DNA of 47,338 nt from the NCBI GenBank assembly GCA_023231105.1, contig JALNWB010000009.1, positions 1 through 47,338 of the forward strand. The letters run 5' to 3'. This DNA is from Ignavibacteriaceae bacterium (GTDB taxonomy: Bacteria; Bacteroidota; Ignavibacteria; Ignavibacteriales; Ignavibacteriaceae). The notes under the pieces are model-generated. The model was not told the origin of the DNA, searched no databases, and was given only the letters and a program-made list of their open reading frames with translations. Both the position numbers and the translations under genes were made by a program. Below, in pieces: positions 33,251 through 43,000 of this stretch (its first letter is position 1; each line of letters starts with the position of its first letter).

Positions 33251-35140
33251 ATGAAAAGATTTTTATTCTTACTTGTTGGCTTGATGTTTTTTGTGGTATC
33301 CGCAAGTGATGCTCAAATTAATCCGCCGAAAAATGTAAATGCTTCAGTGGTTTCATCTATGATGAACTCTTTGTCGGTTGTACTTACCTGGGATAAGCTT
33401 GATGCAACAAATTCTATGGCTTTCAACTTTACTATTTATAAAAAGAATGGGGCAATCTCTGATTCCGGAAAATTTGAAAAAGTATGGGTAACCCGTGAAA
33501 ATAAATTTGTAGATCACAAAGTAGAATTTGGGAAGAAATACTCCTACTATGTTACCACCGTTTCCAACAATCAAGAAAGCGTTCCATCAGACACAGTCGA
33601 GATTGAAGTAACTCAAGCAAATGATATAGTTGCAAAAGTTAACGGAACTGTTTTTGACGAAACTTCTTTAAGTCTGCTTGGCAGAGCAAGAGTTGCATTT
33701 TTGCCGGCTTCATTTATGGCAGGTCCACCATCATTTGCAGTAACCGACTCGATGGGTTCTTTCAAATTGAAATTGAGACCTGGGGAATATCTAATTTTTA
33801 TTGAAGCGGAAGGCTATTTGCCTGAATTTTTTGATAATGTTCAATCAATGCAGTTGGCGACAAAAGTAACTTTTAAAAGCGGAGATTCTTTATCATTTAA
33901 TTTTGGATTAAAACAGCGTGTTAAACCAACGATATATTCTCTTTCCGGTTCGGTAAAAGATGTTTCGGGTAATCCAAAGACTGCCTGGATTACGGCACTT
34001 TTGACTAATAGAAACTTTAACCACATGCCTGATCTTCACGGACATAGCGTTACCGTAAGAACCGATGAACTTGGGAATTTCAAAATTTTTGCAAAAGAAA
34101 ACGATACCATAGTTTTGTTTATTAATCCAACCGATCATTCGTTGCAAAAACAATACTATAATAATAAAGCCACCTTTGATGCTGCAGATAGAATAGTAGT
34201 TTCGCAAGACATTACCGGTCTCGATATTACTCTTGCTTCAAAAGTTGTTTATGCTAACAGTATCACCGGCGTTGTAACTGATTCTTCTTCCTCTTCACCG
34301 CTAAAAGCAATGGTTTATGTTTATAAGAAGAAATCAAATATGCATGAAGGTTCGCGAAATTTTGTTCTTTCCGACAGTTTGACCGGAAGTTATACGCTTT
34401 CCAATTTAGACCCGGGCACTTATTATTTATTAGCTGCAGCGAGAGGTTACCGCCCTACATTCTTTAGATATGACGGAACTTCAACTCGTAATTGGAAAAA
34501 TGCTGATTCAATTGTCGTAACCGAAAATACAGTTTTGAACAATATAAACTTTGCTTTACATAAATTCAGTGCTACCGGTAATGCAATCGTATATGGAAAC
34601 ATTGTTGATGATAATGGACTAAATGTTGAAGGCGCGGTTGCTTCAATGGTTGATGAAAACGGCGAAGTTCTGAATTCGACAATATCCGATTTGGATGGTT
34701 CGTTTATGCTTGATGGACTTTCATCCGGCAGTTATCAATTAGTTTTTTCGGCGGTTGATTATAACGTTGCAGTTACAAATAATGTAACATTAGAAACCGC
34801 AAACAATTATTTGAATGTTGATGTCGTTTTGGCGGCAGACGCTTTAACGTCTATCCAGTCCGAAAAAAATATGGTTACTAATTTTGCTTTAAGCCAAAAT
34901 TATCCGAATCCGTTTAATCCGAGTACGGTAATTAGTTACCAACTTCCTTCAAGCGGATTTGTAACGGTAAAAATATATAATGTTATCGGTAAAGAAATTG
35001 CAACACTTGTAAATGAGTTTCAACAAAGCGGAAACTACTCAAAAGAGTTTTCTGCAGGTGGACTAAATTCCGGTGTTTATTTCTATACCATTAAAGCCGG
35101 AAATTTTTCCGCCACGAAGAAAATGATTCTAATTAAATAA
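33251..35140 (+). CDS. Secreted protein with FnIII-like and carboxypeptidase-regulatory-like domains and T9SS tail
   Basis: 629 residues from the ATG at 33251, which begins a signal peptide (MKRFLFLLVGLMFFVVSASD) and has AAGGA 7 nt upstream; the frame opens further up at 33194. Residues about 22-115 form a fibronectin III-like domain. Four beta-sandwich units of the carboxypeptidase regulatory-like type follow (VNGTVFDETSLSLLGRARV, SLSGSVKDVSGNPKTAW, SITGVVTDSSSSSPLKAMV, VYGNIVDDNGLNVEGAV), each with a GSF/GNF/GSYTL core strand. The last 90 residues are a T9SS type A sorting domain (QNYPNPFNPSTVISY, SGVYFYTIKAG). It is exported, then attached or released at the cell surface. No enzymatic domain was seen. 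Probably adhesive or structural. Confidence 0.85.
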   Translation: MKRFLFLLVGLMFFVVSASDAQINPPKNVNASVVSSMMNSLSVVLTWDKLDATNSMAFNFTIYKKNGAISDSGKFEKVWVTRENKFVDHKVEFGKKYSYYVTTVSNNQESVPSDTVEIEVTQANDIVAKVNGTVFDETSLSLLGRARVAFLPASFMAGPPSFAVTDSMGSFKLKLRPGEYLIFIEAEGYLPEFFDNVQSMQLATKVTFKSGDSLSFNFGLKQRVKPTIYSLSGSVKDVSGNPKTAWITALLTNRNFNHMPDLHGHSVTVRTDELGNFKIFAKENDTIVLFINPTDHSLQKQYYNNKATFDAADRIVVSQDITGLDITLASKVVYANSITGVVTDSSSSSPLKAMVYVYKKKSNMHEGSRNFVLSDSLTGSYTLSNLDPGTYYLLAAARGYRPTFFRYDGTSTRNWKNADSIVVTENTVLNNINFALHKFSATGNAIVYGNIVDDNGLNVEGAVASMVDENGEVLNSTISDLDGSFMLDGLSSGSYQLVFSAVDYNVAVTNNVTLETANNYLNVDVVLAADALTSIQSEKNMVTNFALSQNYPNPFNPSTVISYQLPSSGFVTVKIYNVIGKEIATLVNEFQQSGNYSKEFSAGGLNSGVYFYTIKAGNFSATKKMILIK

Positions 35141-35148
35141 AAAAGATT

Positions 35149-35172
35149 GCCTCCTCTCTAAAAAGAGGAGGC
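35149..35172 (+). terminator. Hairpin downstream of the T9SS protein gene
   Basis: GCCTCCTCT pairs perfectly with AGAGGAGGC around the loop CTAAAA, 8 nt after the stop. The T-run afterwards is poor (ATCTTAAA), so it may be a partial terminator or an mRNA stabiliser ahead of the lipoprotein gene. Confidence 0.65.
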
Positions 35173-35208
35173 ATCTTAAATAACTAAAAATAAAAAAAGG
35201 AAATCAAA

Positions 35209-36168
35209 ATGGTAAACACAAAAAATCTCTTGTTGAAAATATCAACAGCGGTATTTGTTTTGTTTATTGCGACTTTTATTGGATGTAATAATTCTCCTAC
35301 CGGGCCAATAGACAACTCAGAACCAACGACCAATAATGCCGCATTAGAAAAGATAACCCTTGAGGATTCCGCAATCGCTTCATTTGAACCAAATTATAAT
35401 GAAGAAGGAATGATGGATTTGATGAATCCTCTGGGTTTAAGAGAAACTACTTCGGAAATTTTCCCGGTTAAAGTCGGCAGAAAAATTACATCGGTTACAA
35501 GAACTTTCACGGTTACTCAGCTTACGGATACAACCGCTGAGGGGAGCTTAGTGCTTGTCTTTACCGGAAATCTTCTTATCGGTGCAACTAAAGATACTTC
35601 TATAAAATCAATTGATACGGTCATCGCAAAACCGTTTGTAACTACCGTTGAACGGAATATTAAGTTTGTAAAAGTAGCAAACACTATTTACCCACGGATG
35701 AACTGGAGAATCTCTGCATCATCGGTATCAAAAGGCGGAACAAACAGCGTTAACATCTTTATTAAAAGCGTTATTGCGTACTTTCCTTCCGGCGATTCAA
35801 TCTCAATTACCGATCCGTTAAACTATTATTTCTCACATGGATTAGGAAGGATGAAACATATGCCGTCAATCTCGACGAATCAGGACGTTACCCTTAAGGT
35901 TGAGGTTTACAGCGTTTATAAAACAGATGATTTTGTTTCATTAACTTATGGCGCAGGTTTCGGTATGATGAAGTATCGCGCAAAGAAAAAATTTGTATTG
36001 GTTTCCGATGACGGATTTGGAAATAAAGTTTATTCTCTAACTTATAGAGCTCATCCGGCAATAGGACATTCCCACACGGTTATTGATGCTATGCCGGCAC
36101 AAGTTATAACAGATGATGCCGCTACGGTAGAATCAAGCGCTTGGGGATTTCCATACATAGTTAAATAG
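35209..36168 (+). CDS. Lipoprotein of unknown function
   Basis: 319 residues. The signal peptide ends in the lipobox ATFIGC (Cys26), then NNSPTGP. The mature part begins with an acidic linker; it then shows alternating Thr/Val/Ile strands (KITSVTRTFTVTQ, AEGSLVLVFTGNLLIG, VERNIKFVKVAN), suggesting a beta-rich envelope protein. It has an unusual Met/His-bearing segment (YFSHGLGRMKHMPS) and a C-terminal YRAHPAIGHSHTVIDAMPA stretch. I recognise no family. AAAGGAA precedes the ATG. It sits between the T9SS-tailed protein and a second lipoprotein. A metal-binding role for the His/Met residues is only speculation. Confidence 0.75.
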   Translation: MVNTKNLLLKISTAVFVLFIATFIGCNNSPTGPIDNSEPTTNNAALEKITLEDSAIASFEPNYNEEGMMDLMNPLGLRETTSEIFPVKVGRKITSVTRTFTVTQLTDTTAEGSLVLVFTGNLLIGATKDTSIKSIDTVIAKPFVTTVERNIKFVKVANTIYPRMNWRISASSVSKGGTNSVNIFIKSVIAYFPSGDSISITDPLNYYFSHGLGRMKHMPSISTNQDVTLKVEVYSVYKTDDFVSLTYGAGFGMMKYRAKKKFVLVSDDGFGNKVYSLTYRAHPAIGHSHTVIDAMPAQVITDDAATVESSAWGFPYIVK

Positions 36169-36194
36169 TTCTTTCTAATAATGTTGTGGATGTT

Positions 36195-36233
36195 GTTGCT
36201 GCAGGTTCTGCCTCTGCCTGCAGTAACTTTTTT
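36195..36233 (+). terminator. Intrinsic terminator
   Basis: GTTGCTGCAGG (36195-36205) pairs with CCTGCAGTAAC (36217-36227), including one G-U pair, followed directly by six T. It separates the two lipoprotein genes. Confidence 0.85.
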
Positions 36234-36330
36234 AATGGTGTTTTTATAATAGTGTAAAACATTCGACTTTTGTAATAGCAATTATTCTCTTATTTTTAAG
36301 ATGCAAAACGTGCAGCAAATAAATTATTCA

Positions 36331-37248
36331 ATGAAAAAATACTTTCAACATATTATCCTTTTTCTTTTTACGGCGTACTTTTTCGGATGCGGAAAACCTG
36401 GTCCGACAGAAGTGGTGAATGATCTTCCAAACGATGAAACACCGCTGCAGATTGAAGTGCTCGCAAAAAATCCGGAAGATGCTCTTTATAAAAACGGGTA
36501 TGATTCTACCGGGTTGTTAATTCCACCGCCATCGACAGATGTTTTTTTGTTTATAAGCAAGAATATAGTGTCGCAACAATCTCTTTCCATTAGTTATGAT
36601 ATTGCCCAAGTCTTCTTTTTCGATAAAAACAGTCCGGTTATTTTACCCGATGGGAAAAGGTATGGCTTTCACATGAAAAAAGTTATCCCTCCGAAAATTA
36701 ATTCCGTACAAACAAAAGAAGTTTCTCATATCATTCACTCTGGAATGGGATCTTCTGTAAAAGAGACTGTCCTTGGTCCAAAGTACATGCTCAGTAGAAC
36801 AGGAATTTTGGGCGACTCACTTTCCTTATCCTATAAGTCTTTGGTTAAATTTGAATATAGAAAAGGGATGATGAATACCGTCCCCCCAGTTGAATTTACT
36901 GTTGAAATGCCGGATCAAATAATTGGAAATGTGACCGTTACTCAAAATGGCAAGGGAGAAAAAATTTTATTGCTTGAATGGAATAAGGGAACGAAAGATT
37001 CGGTTGAAATTATTATCGGCGGAAAATTAAAAAGTGAAAAAGCTGCAACTGCATTTTTTAAACTTCACGTAAAAGATAACGGACGGGTAATAATTCCCCC
37101 TCAATTAATAAAAGCTATTCCGAAAGATCGGTTTGACCGGTTAGTCTTTTCGTTTGTAAGGAACGCGGTTTCCCGGCGAGTTGAGCAATCGTTTGAATTT
37201 TTTACAGTTATTCAAAACACCCACAGCATTATTATAGATTATCCTTGA
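36331..37248 (+). CDS. Second lipoprotein of unknown function
   Basis: 305 residues from the ATG at 36331, which begins a signal peptide ending in the lipobox AYFFGC. The upstream ATG at 36301 would put polar residues before the signal and is disfavoured. The mature chain is beta-rich (SLSISYDIAQVFFFD, VEFTVEMPDQIIGNVTV, KDSVEIIIGGKLKS) with no family I recognise. Its TGA overlaps the TTG start of the beta-barrel/transglutaminase-like gene, so the two proteins are translationally coupled and probably act together in the envelope. Confidence 0.75.
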   Translation: MKKYFQHIILFLFTAYFFGCGKPGPTEVVNDLPNDETPLQIEVLAKNPEDALYKNGYDSTGLLIPPPSTDVFLFISKNIVSQQSLSISYDIAQVFFFDKNSPVILPDGKRYGFHMKKVIPPKINSVQTKEVSHIIHSGMGSSVKETVLGPKYMLSRTGILGDSLSLSYKSLVKFEYRKGMMNTVPPVEFTVEMPDQIIGNVTVTQNGKGEKILLLEWNKGTKDSVEIIIGGKLKSEKAATAFFKLHVKDNGRVIIPPQLIKAIPKDRFDRLVFSFVRNAVSRRVEQSFEFFTVIQNTHSIIIDYP

Positions 37249-39215
37249 GAAAAGCGGCAAGTTACTTTATACTTTTTTTTTATATTTTTTTAGGAGAAGG
37301 ATTTTCACAAGAATCCTTTTCCTTAAATGGATTTAAAAGCCATATGAATAAAGATTTTATCTTTTCGGCAGAAAGCAATCCGACTGATTTTTCATTAGTG
37401 AAAGATTGGTCTATCGGAATATCGCTCGGAAGTGAATTTGCTTCTCAAGCTACTTCCAATGTTTATGCCTTTGGTATAGCTAAAACCTTTGGAAGCTCAA
37501 ATCTTTATTTCCGGTATTCGCCTGGATTTTTTAAACAATTTGTTCTTACAAAAAATCAAGCGATAAGCGGAAGCGATACTTCCTATATTCCTCTAAAAAC
37601 GAATTTGAAGTACCAGGAATATTTTTCTACCGGCTATTCATACAGGTTTACCGATAACTTAAGTGGAGGATTTACGCTGCGGTATTTCGTTCAACAATTC
37701 AGCCAGGAAGAGGTTGGAGCCGTTTATTCCGATTCTCTCTACTTAATTAAAGAGAGCGCTACGGAAACAATGAAGTTGTGGAACATGCAGTTTGGCGCTG
37801 ATTATCTTTTTACTCCTTCACTTCGTTTATCACTTTCCGCTTCAAATTTTATTAATATGAAAAACGGTTCGTTGAGCGAAACAAATAAAGCATTCGAATT
37901 ACAGACTCCTAAAAACGTTCGCGCCGCAATCTATACCCAGCCATTCGCCAATGTTGAAGTGAACCTTCTCTATGAAACCATCAAAGCGATGCAAGTTTCA
38001 GTTGGAAAAACTTTTTTGTTCGATAAATTTTCTTCCTCTTTAGACTGTACATATTTTTCTGATTTTTCTCTTAACGGTATTCAACCCTCATTATCCGTTC
38101 AGTATGGGAATATATGCGCTTCGGTTTCGGGAGTAATATATTTTTCAGAAATTCACAAAACCGCTTCGCTGGCAGATTTAACATCAACCGGAATTTCCAA
38201 TCTTGTGAACAATAAATACAGCAGCAATAAAGTAATGGTAAACCTTTCGTATCTCTTAAATACTAAACAGGAAAAGTTAGTGCAATTTGTTGATGTAACG
38301 GTTGCAAATTCTATCTTCCCCACTTTTACCGAGCGGTTTGTTGATGAACCTTTTGCTGTTGCCCGCGTTGTAAATTTATCCGACAAACCGGTTTCCGTAA
38401 AGCCAAGCAGCAAGATTGATAAAATAAATTCCGAGTTGATTTATTCTCCCAATGTTTCGATACAGCCGAAGGATACTGCCTCTATTCCGTTCTATACCGT
38501 CGTTTCGGAACAGTACTTCTCTCCGAAACATGAAATTTCTTTCGCCAATTTTTATCTTACTACAGAAAATCGTGATGCCGATGATGAAGTACAAAAACCA
38601 ATCCTTATTAATTCGTCAAATGCATGGAACGGCGAAGTAAGTAATCTGCGGTATTTTGTTAAAAAGGATTTTGATTTTTCTGCCATAACCGCAAAACGTC
38701 TTCTTTCAAAATATAAAAATGAATTAGACTCAGCAAACAATGCTCTAATGAATTTTCTGCAGGCAAAAATTCTTTTTAATGAAATTATTACCGGTATGCT
38801 TTATGTTGCAGACCCGATTGCCTCAAACGACCGTGTGCAATTTCCGCACGAAACTATTGATGTAAAAGGGGGAGACTGTGATGACCTTTCCGTTTGTCTC
38901 GCTTCTTTTTATGAAAGCATTGGCATCCAAACTGCGTTTGTAGATTATAGAACGAATGAACAAAGCCGGCACGTGCATCTTCTGTTTAATACAAATCTTT
39001 CTCCGGCTGAAGCAAATTTAATTACGCAAAACGATAAAAAATATTACGTCAGAAAAAACTCCTTAGGCGAAGAAAAAATTTGGATCCCGATTGAAACCAC
39101 CGAACGATCCAACTTTTCTAACGCATGGGAAAAAGGAGTTGAAATATTTTCAAACGAGGCGTTTGACCAGTTAGGTCTGGCGAAAGGGACTGTTCAGATA
39201 ATAGAAATTTATTAA
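37245..39215 (+). CDS. Predicted outer-membrane beta-barrel with C-terminal transglutaminase-like domain
   Basis: 656 residues. The start is TTG overlapping the preceding stop. A signal peptide precedes a likely cut after GFSQ. Residues about 20-300 show alternating aromatic/polar strands with turns (NLYFRYSPGFFKQFV, YQEYFSTGYSYRF, SGGFTLRYFVQQF, LRLSLSASNFINM), typical of a small beta-barrel. A Ser/Pro-rich beta-sandwich region follows (about 330-460). The last 150 residues hold GGDCDDLSVCLASFYESIGI, with C545, and HVH at 576-578, matching the transglutaminase Cys/His core; an acidic third residue is likely. The combination suggests a surface pore coupled to a protease, peptidase or crosslinking enzyme, but the activity is unproven. 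Confidence 0.72.
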   Translation: MRKAASYFILFFYIFLGEGFSQESFSLNGFKSHMNKDFIFSAESNPTDFSLVKDWSIGISLGSEFASQATSNVYAFGIAKTFGSSNLYFRYSPGFFKQFVLTKNQAISGSDTSYIPLKTNLKYQEYFSTGYSYRFTDNLSGGFTLRYFVQQFSQEEVGAVYSDSLYLIKESATETMKLWNMQFGADYLFTPSLRLSLSASNFINMKNGSLSETNKAFELQTPKNVRAAIYTQPFANVEVNLLYETIKAMQVSVGKTFLFDKFSSSLDCTYFSDFSLNGIQPSLSVQYGNICASVSGVIYFSEIHKTASLADLTSTGISNLVNNKYSSNKVMVNLSYLLNTKQEKLVQFVDVTVANSIFPTFTERFVDEPFAVARVVNLSDKPVSVKPSSKIDKINSELIYSPNVSIQPKDTASIPFYTVVSEQYFSPKHEISFANFYLTTENRDADDEVQKPILINSSNAWNGEVSNLRYFVKKDFDFSAITAKRLLSKYKNELDSANNALMNFLQAKILFNEIITGMLYVADPIASNDRVQFPHETIDVKGGDCDDLSVCLASFYESIGIQTAFVDYRTNEQSRHVHLLFNTNLSPAEANLITQNDKKYYVRKNSLGEEKIWIPIETTERSNFSNAWEKGVEIFSNEAFDQLGLAKGTVQIIEIY

Positions 39216-39241
39216 ACTTGTTTAACGAATTAGAGATACTT

Positions 39242-39925
39242 ATGAAAAAGATAATGATAATGACCGTAGTTTTTGCTTGTTCACTTTTTGCACAATCGTA
39301 CAAAGTTGAAAAAGTACAAGGTAGTGTAAAAGCATTAATTGGAAACAGCGAACAATGGATTGATGTAAAAGAAGGGACGATGGTTTCTTCTTCAACTGTA
39401 TTAATGACCGATAAAAATGCATTGATTATGCTTTCCGGCAGAGGAATAAAATTTACGTTAAAACCTTCCGCGGCTTTATCGGTTAACAGTTTGAAGCGAA
39501 TGACGATTGATGAACTGCTGCTTGCACTTGCTATGGAAGAAATTCTTTCAACTCCGGCGAAGAGAAAAAACGACAAGACCATAAACACGGCAATTTACGG
39601 AACCGACGAGGGAGGGATCAAAACGGCGGCGATGCCGGCAAACATTCTTGGCGATCTGAAATTAAACGGCGCCAAACAACTTGCTGATAATGGATTTAAA
39701 GAGACTGCAATTCTTGCGGCAAAAGAAACATATAGGAAATATCCCGCCACACAAAAGAATGTGGTAGCCCGTCTATTTTTTGCGGAACAGATGATGAATC
39801 TTTCTCTCTTTGGAGAAGCTTATACAGAGTTCACGGAAATTCAAAATTTACAATTGAATGATTCGCAAGCCAAAGAAGTACAAACCAAAATTGAACTGCT
39901 GAAGAAAAAACTTGCCGGGATGTAA
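39242..39925 (+). CDS. Exported FecR-like domain protein with TPR-like tail
   Basis: 227 residues from the ATG at 39242, the start of the signal peptide MKKIMIMTVVFACSLFAQS. Residues about 18-80 resemble a FecR-type domain (VEKVQGSVKALIG, then EGTMVSSSTVLMTDKNALIML and IKFTLKPSAALSV as separate strands). The second half is helical with a TPR-like repeat (RLFFAEQMMNLSLFGEAY, TEFTEIQNLQ). It has no cytoplasmic domain, so it is a periplasmic or surface reader rather than a classical anti-sigma FecR. The start lies 26 nt after the beta-barrel gene, in the same unit. Partner unknown. Confidence 0.7.
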   Translation: MKKIMIMTVVFACSLFAQSYKVEKVQGSVKALIGNSEQWIDVKEGTMVSSSTVLMTDKNALIMLSGRGIKFTLKPSAALSVNSLKRMTIDELLLALAMEEILSTPAKRKNDKTINTAIYGTDEGGIKTAAMPANILGDLKLNGAKQLADNGFKETAILAAKETYRKYPATQKNVVARLFFAEQMMNLSLFGEAYTEFTEIQNLQLNDSQAKEVQTKIELLKKKLAGM

Positions 39926-39930
39926 TTGGG

Positions 39931-39966
39931 AATGACATGTCTGAGAGATGTGTCATTTCTTGTTTT
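39931..39966 (+). terminator. Intrinsic terminator after the FecR-like gene
   Basis: AATGACATGTCT pairs with AGATGTGTCATT (12 bp, two G-U pairs) around GAG, followed by TTCTTGTTTT. It closes the unit that began at 36331. Confidence 0.8.
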
Positions 39967-40041
39967 ATCTGCTTTTTTTAGCTCACTTTATTTCTCTATC
40001 TTTTCATACCCTTTTTATAGAAACCTCAATTGGAGATGGTT

Positions 40042-43000
40042 ATGAAAGTAAATACTTTTTCTAAAATATTTCTTCTGTTTTTATTTGTTGCAGCTGCTGA
40101 TTTATTTCCGCAAACGGTCCCGGTAACATTTCATTTCAAACCGGAATACACCCAATTTAAAGTTTTACGTGTTGTTGGTACATTTAGTGGTTGGAATACT
40201 GCGGATGATAATTATAAAATGACTGATGCGAACGGTGACGGTGAATATGAAATCACTGTTCCGCTTGCTGAAGCAGCAACCCACAATTATAAATTTGTAA
40301 TGGATGCAAGCTGGGATTTTGCTTACGGCGATCCTGATAATCCGGCTATTAATATTGCCGATAACAACAACTCTATGCTTGATGTTAAAGATCCGATGAT
40401 AACGTATCTTCTCCCCCGCGGAATGAATACGAAGAATGAATTTTTTATTGATACCACAGCCGCCGGTCTTCCTATTAGAGCCATATTTGCATTCAAGCCT
40501 GAAAATCCTCTTAACCTAACAACTTTAAAAGTTACGATTGACGGTGTTGATGTTGTTAACCCGCAGCAATATTATAATTCAACGAAACAAGAATTTTTGT
40601 GTCAACCTGTTCCCGCGTTAAGTTCGGGTAATCATACCGTTTCGGTTTCAGTTTCTTCTTCTGCCGGTTCTGTTTCAAAACAATCAACGTTTACAAGATC
40701 ACCCGGATTTGTTATCTATCAAGTGCCAACAGATTTTTATTTCGACAAAAACAGTTCCAAAGGATTTCTTACACAGGATGTAACCACTGTTTCCACTGTT
40801 GGTGAATTTAATAATTGGAACCAGGCGATGAATCCGATGCAAGACAACAACAACGACGGTTTGTGGGAAACTACTGTACTTATAAAAGAAGGTTCGTATC
40901 AATATAAAATGAAAATCAACAATTCGCTTTGGATAAACGATCCCGACGAACCTAAGTTTGATAATACGATGGTTAATAATCTGATAACCGTAAAAGCAGA
41001 TACGATTTCAAAAATAAAACTTATTTCTCCTTCGGATGAAACTGTTTATGCAGCGGATAACACTCAAATAACTTTTAAAGCTTTTCTGCGTCCGGGAGTA
41101 AAATCTAAAGGAGTTAATCAATCAACTATTCAAGTAAAGTTGGATGATGTTTTAGCAACTTCATCTTTTCAAAGCGATAGTTCAATCGTAAACGCAAATC
41201 TAACTATTGCGGGAGAAGGACGGCACACCGTTACGGTTTCATTTACAAATGTTGAAGGAGTAACTGCACTGGAAAATTATTCGTATGGAATTTATACGGG
41301 CAAAACCGGGAAGTACATTGTAGATGCCGGTAAAGATGAACCGTATAGATATCCCGCTACCGTCAAAGATGGTTCGTGCGATATTCTTTCGGTTAAAATA
41401 GATGAAACGTCCCAGCATGATTCTTTAAAATTTGTAGTTCAAATGAGAGACGCTTCCGACAGAACAAGACTCGGTTTGATTATCGCCAATCCTACAAAAA
41501 CTTTAGTAAGCGATCCGATCGGATTAGATATTAAAACTTATGAATGGCAAGGGAACGGAGTCTTTGCTTCAATCGGAGCGCCGGGGAATGCTTATGAAAG
41601 TAAGACAAAAGAAAACAGATTTATGATAAGCCGCGATCCTTTTACCGCAAGCAACGAATTGATAAAAGTGAATGGTGATGCGTTAACGAAAAAAGAATTT
41701 ACATTTACAGTAAGTCTTCAATTTTTAGATAGCTTGTTAACGGGCTGGATGCAGACAAGAAATTTTTATCTCTTCTCATATCTTTCCGCCGAAGATACTA
41801 CCGGAAGTTCATACGAAGTTACGATGAATGACGGTGGTTCTTATTTACCGGAAGACCCTGATATTTATGACGCCGCTTTCGTTAGAAGCGGTTCGTGGCA
41901 GAAACGGATGTTCGCAAATTATATTGCCGCAGCTGCACCGATGGGTCCAAACTATGTTTCGCTCGATGGACAAGGAAGAGGAATTTTATCGCTTAAAGCG
42001 ACAGACATCTCAGACAGCCTTGCAACTTATGGTCCGGTTGTAACTATGCTTACTCCGGGTGTTGAGTATTGGTACAGAGATATTACTTTCCACGGACAGT
42101 TGAGTGATCCTACAATTCAATCAATTTCGTTTTTCTTTAACGGAGTTGAAAGTACTCAACCAGTTGTTAATGGAAAATTTTCCGTGCCTATTACGCTTGT
42201 TGACGGCGCAAACAAAGTATATGTCCGCGCTGTTAACGCGAAAGGATTTATTACCATATCAAAAGAAGTAACGTTATCGATCAATCCCGATTATACTCCG
42301 GATTTATGGATCAACGGAACTTCAAGCGGAAGACAAGTAACCTTGTGGGTAAACGGTTCATCACCTAAAGGGTTGGCTTTATCTTATTTATGGTCTCAAG
42401 AATTAACAAATCCGGCATCATCATTTGGCATTGTAACAGATACGATTCTTACATTTACTATGCCTACTCCAAGCGGTGAATATTATTATAACATTCGAGT
42501 AAAAGATTCGCAGAACAGGATTAAGAACGCAAGAATACTTGTAAAAGTTGAAAGCGATTCCGTTCGTGTTGCTGACATTAACGAACACGCAGCATGGATT
42601 GACAAAGCGATTGTTTATGAAATTTATCCGAGAGCTTTTTCCGATCAAGGAGGATTTCTTGGAATCGTTAATAAAATTCCGGATATGAAAGACCTTGGCA
42701 TAAATACGCTCTGGCTTATGCCGATTTACAAAGGTCCAACCACTCACGGCTATGAAATTACTGACTATTACGGCTTTGAAGAAGATTACGGCACCGAAGC
42801 AGATTTTGTAAAACTGATGACGGAATTAAAAAAAGCCGGAATAAAAATAATTCTCGACTTTGTTGTTAATCATACTTCCATTCAACATCCTTTTATGCAG
42901 AATGTTTTTGAGTACCGCGGATATTCACCTTGGGCTAACTTCTACATTTGGAGTGGTGAACCTGGTAATTCAAATTACAAATATGAATTTGATTGGGCTT

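Noticed and set aside
39118..39588. Leftward 156-codon open frame
   Set aside because: Antisense to the end of the transglutaminase-like gene and the FecR-like gene; low-complexity and without a credible start.
39242..39925. Classical FecR anti-sigma regulator
   Set aside because: It has a signal peptide rather than a cytoplasmic N-domain plus TM helix, and no sigma-factor gene or TonB receptor is adjacent.
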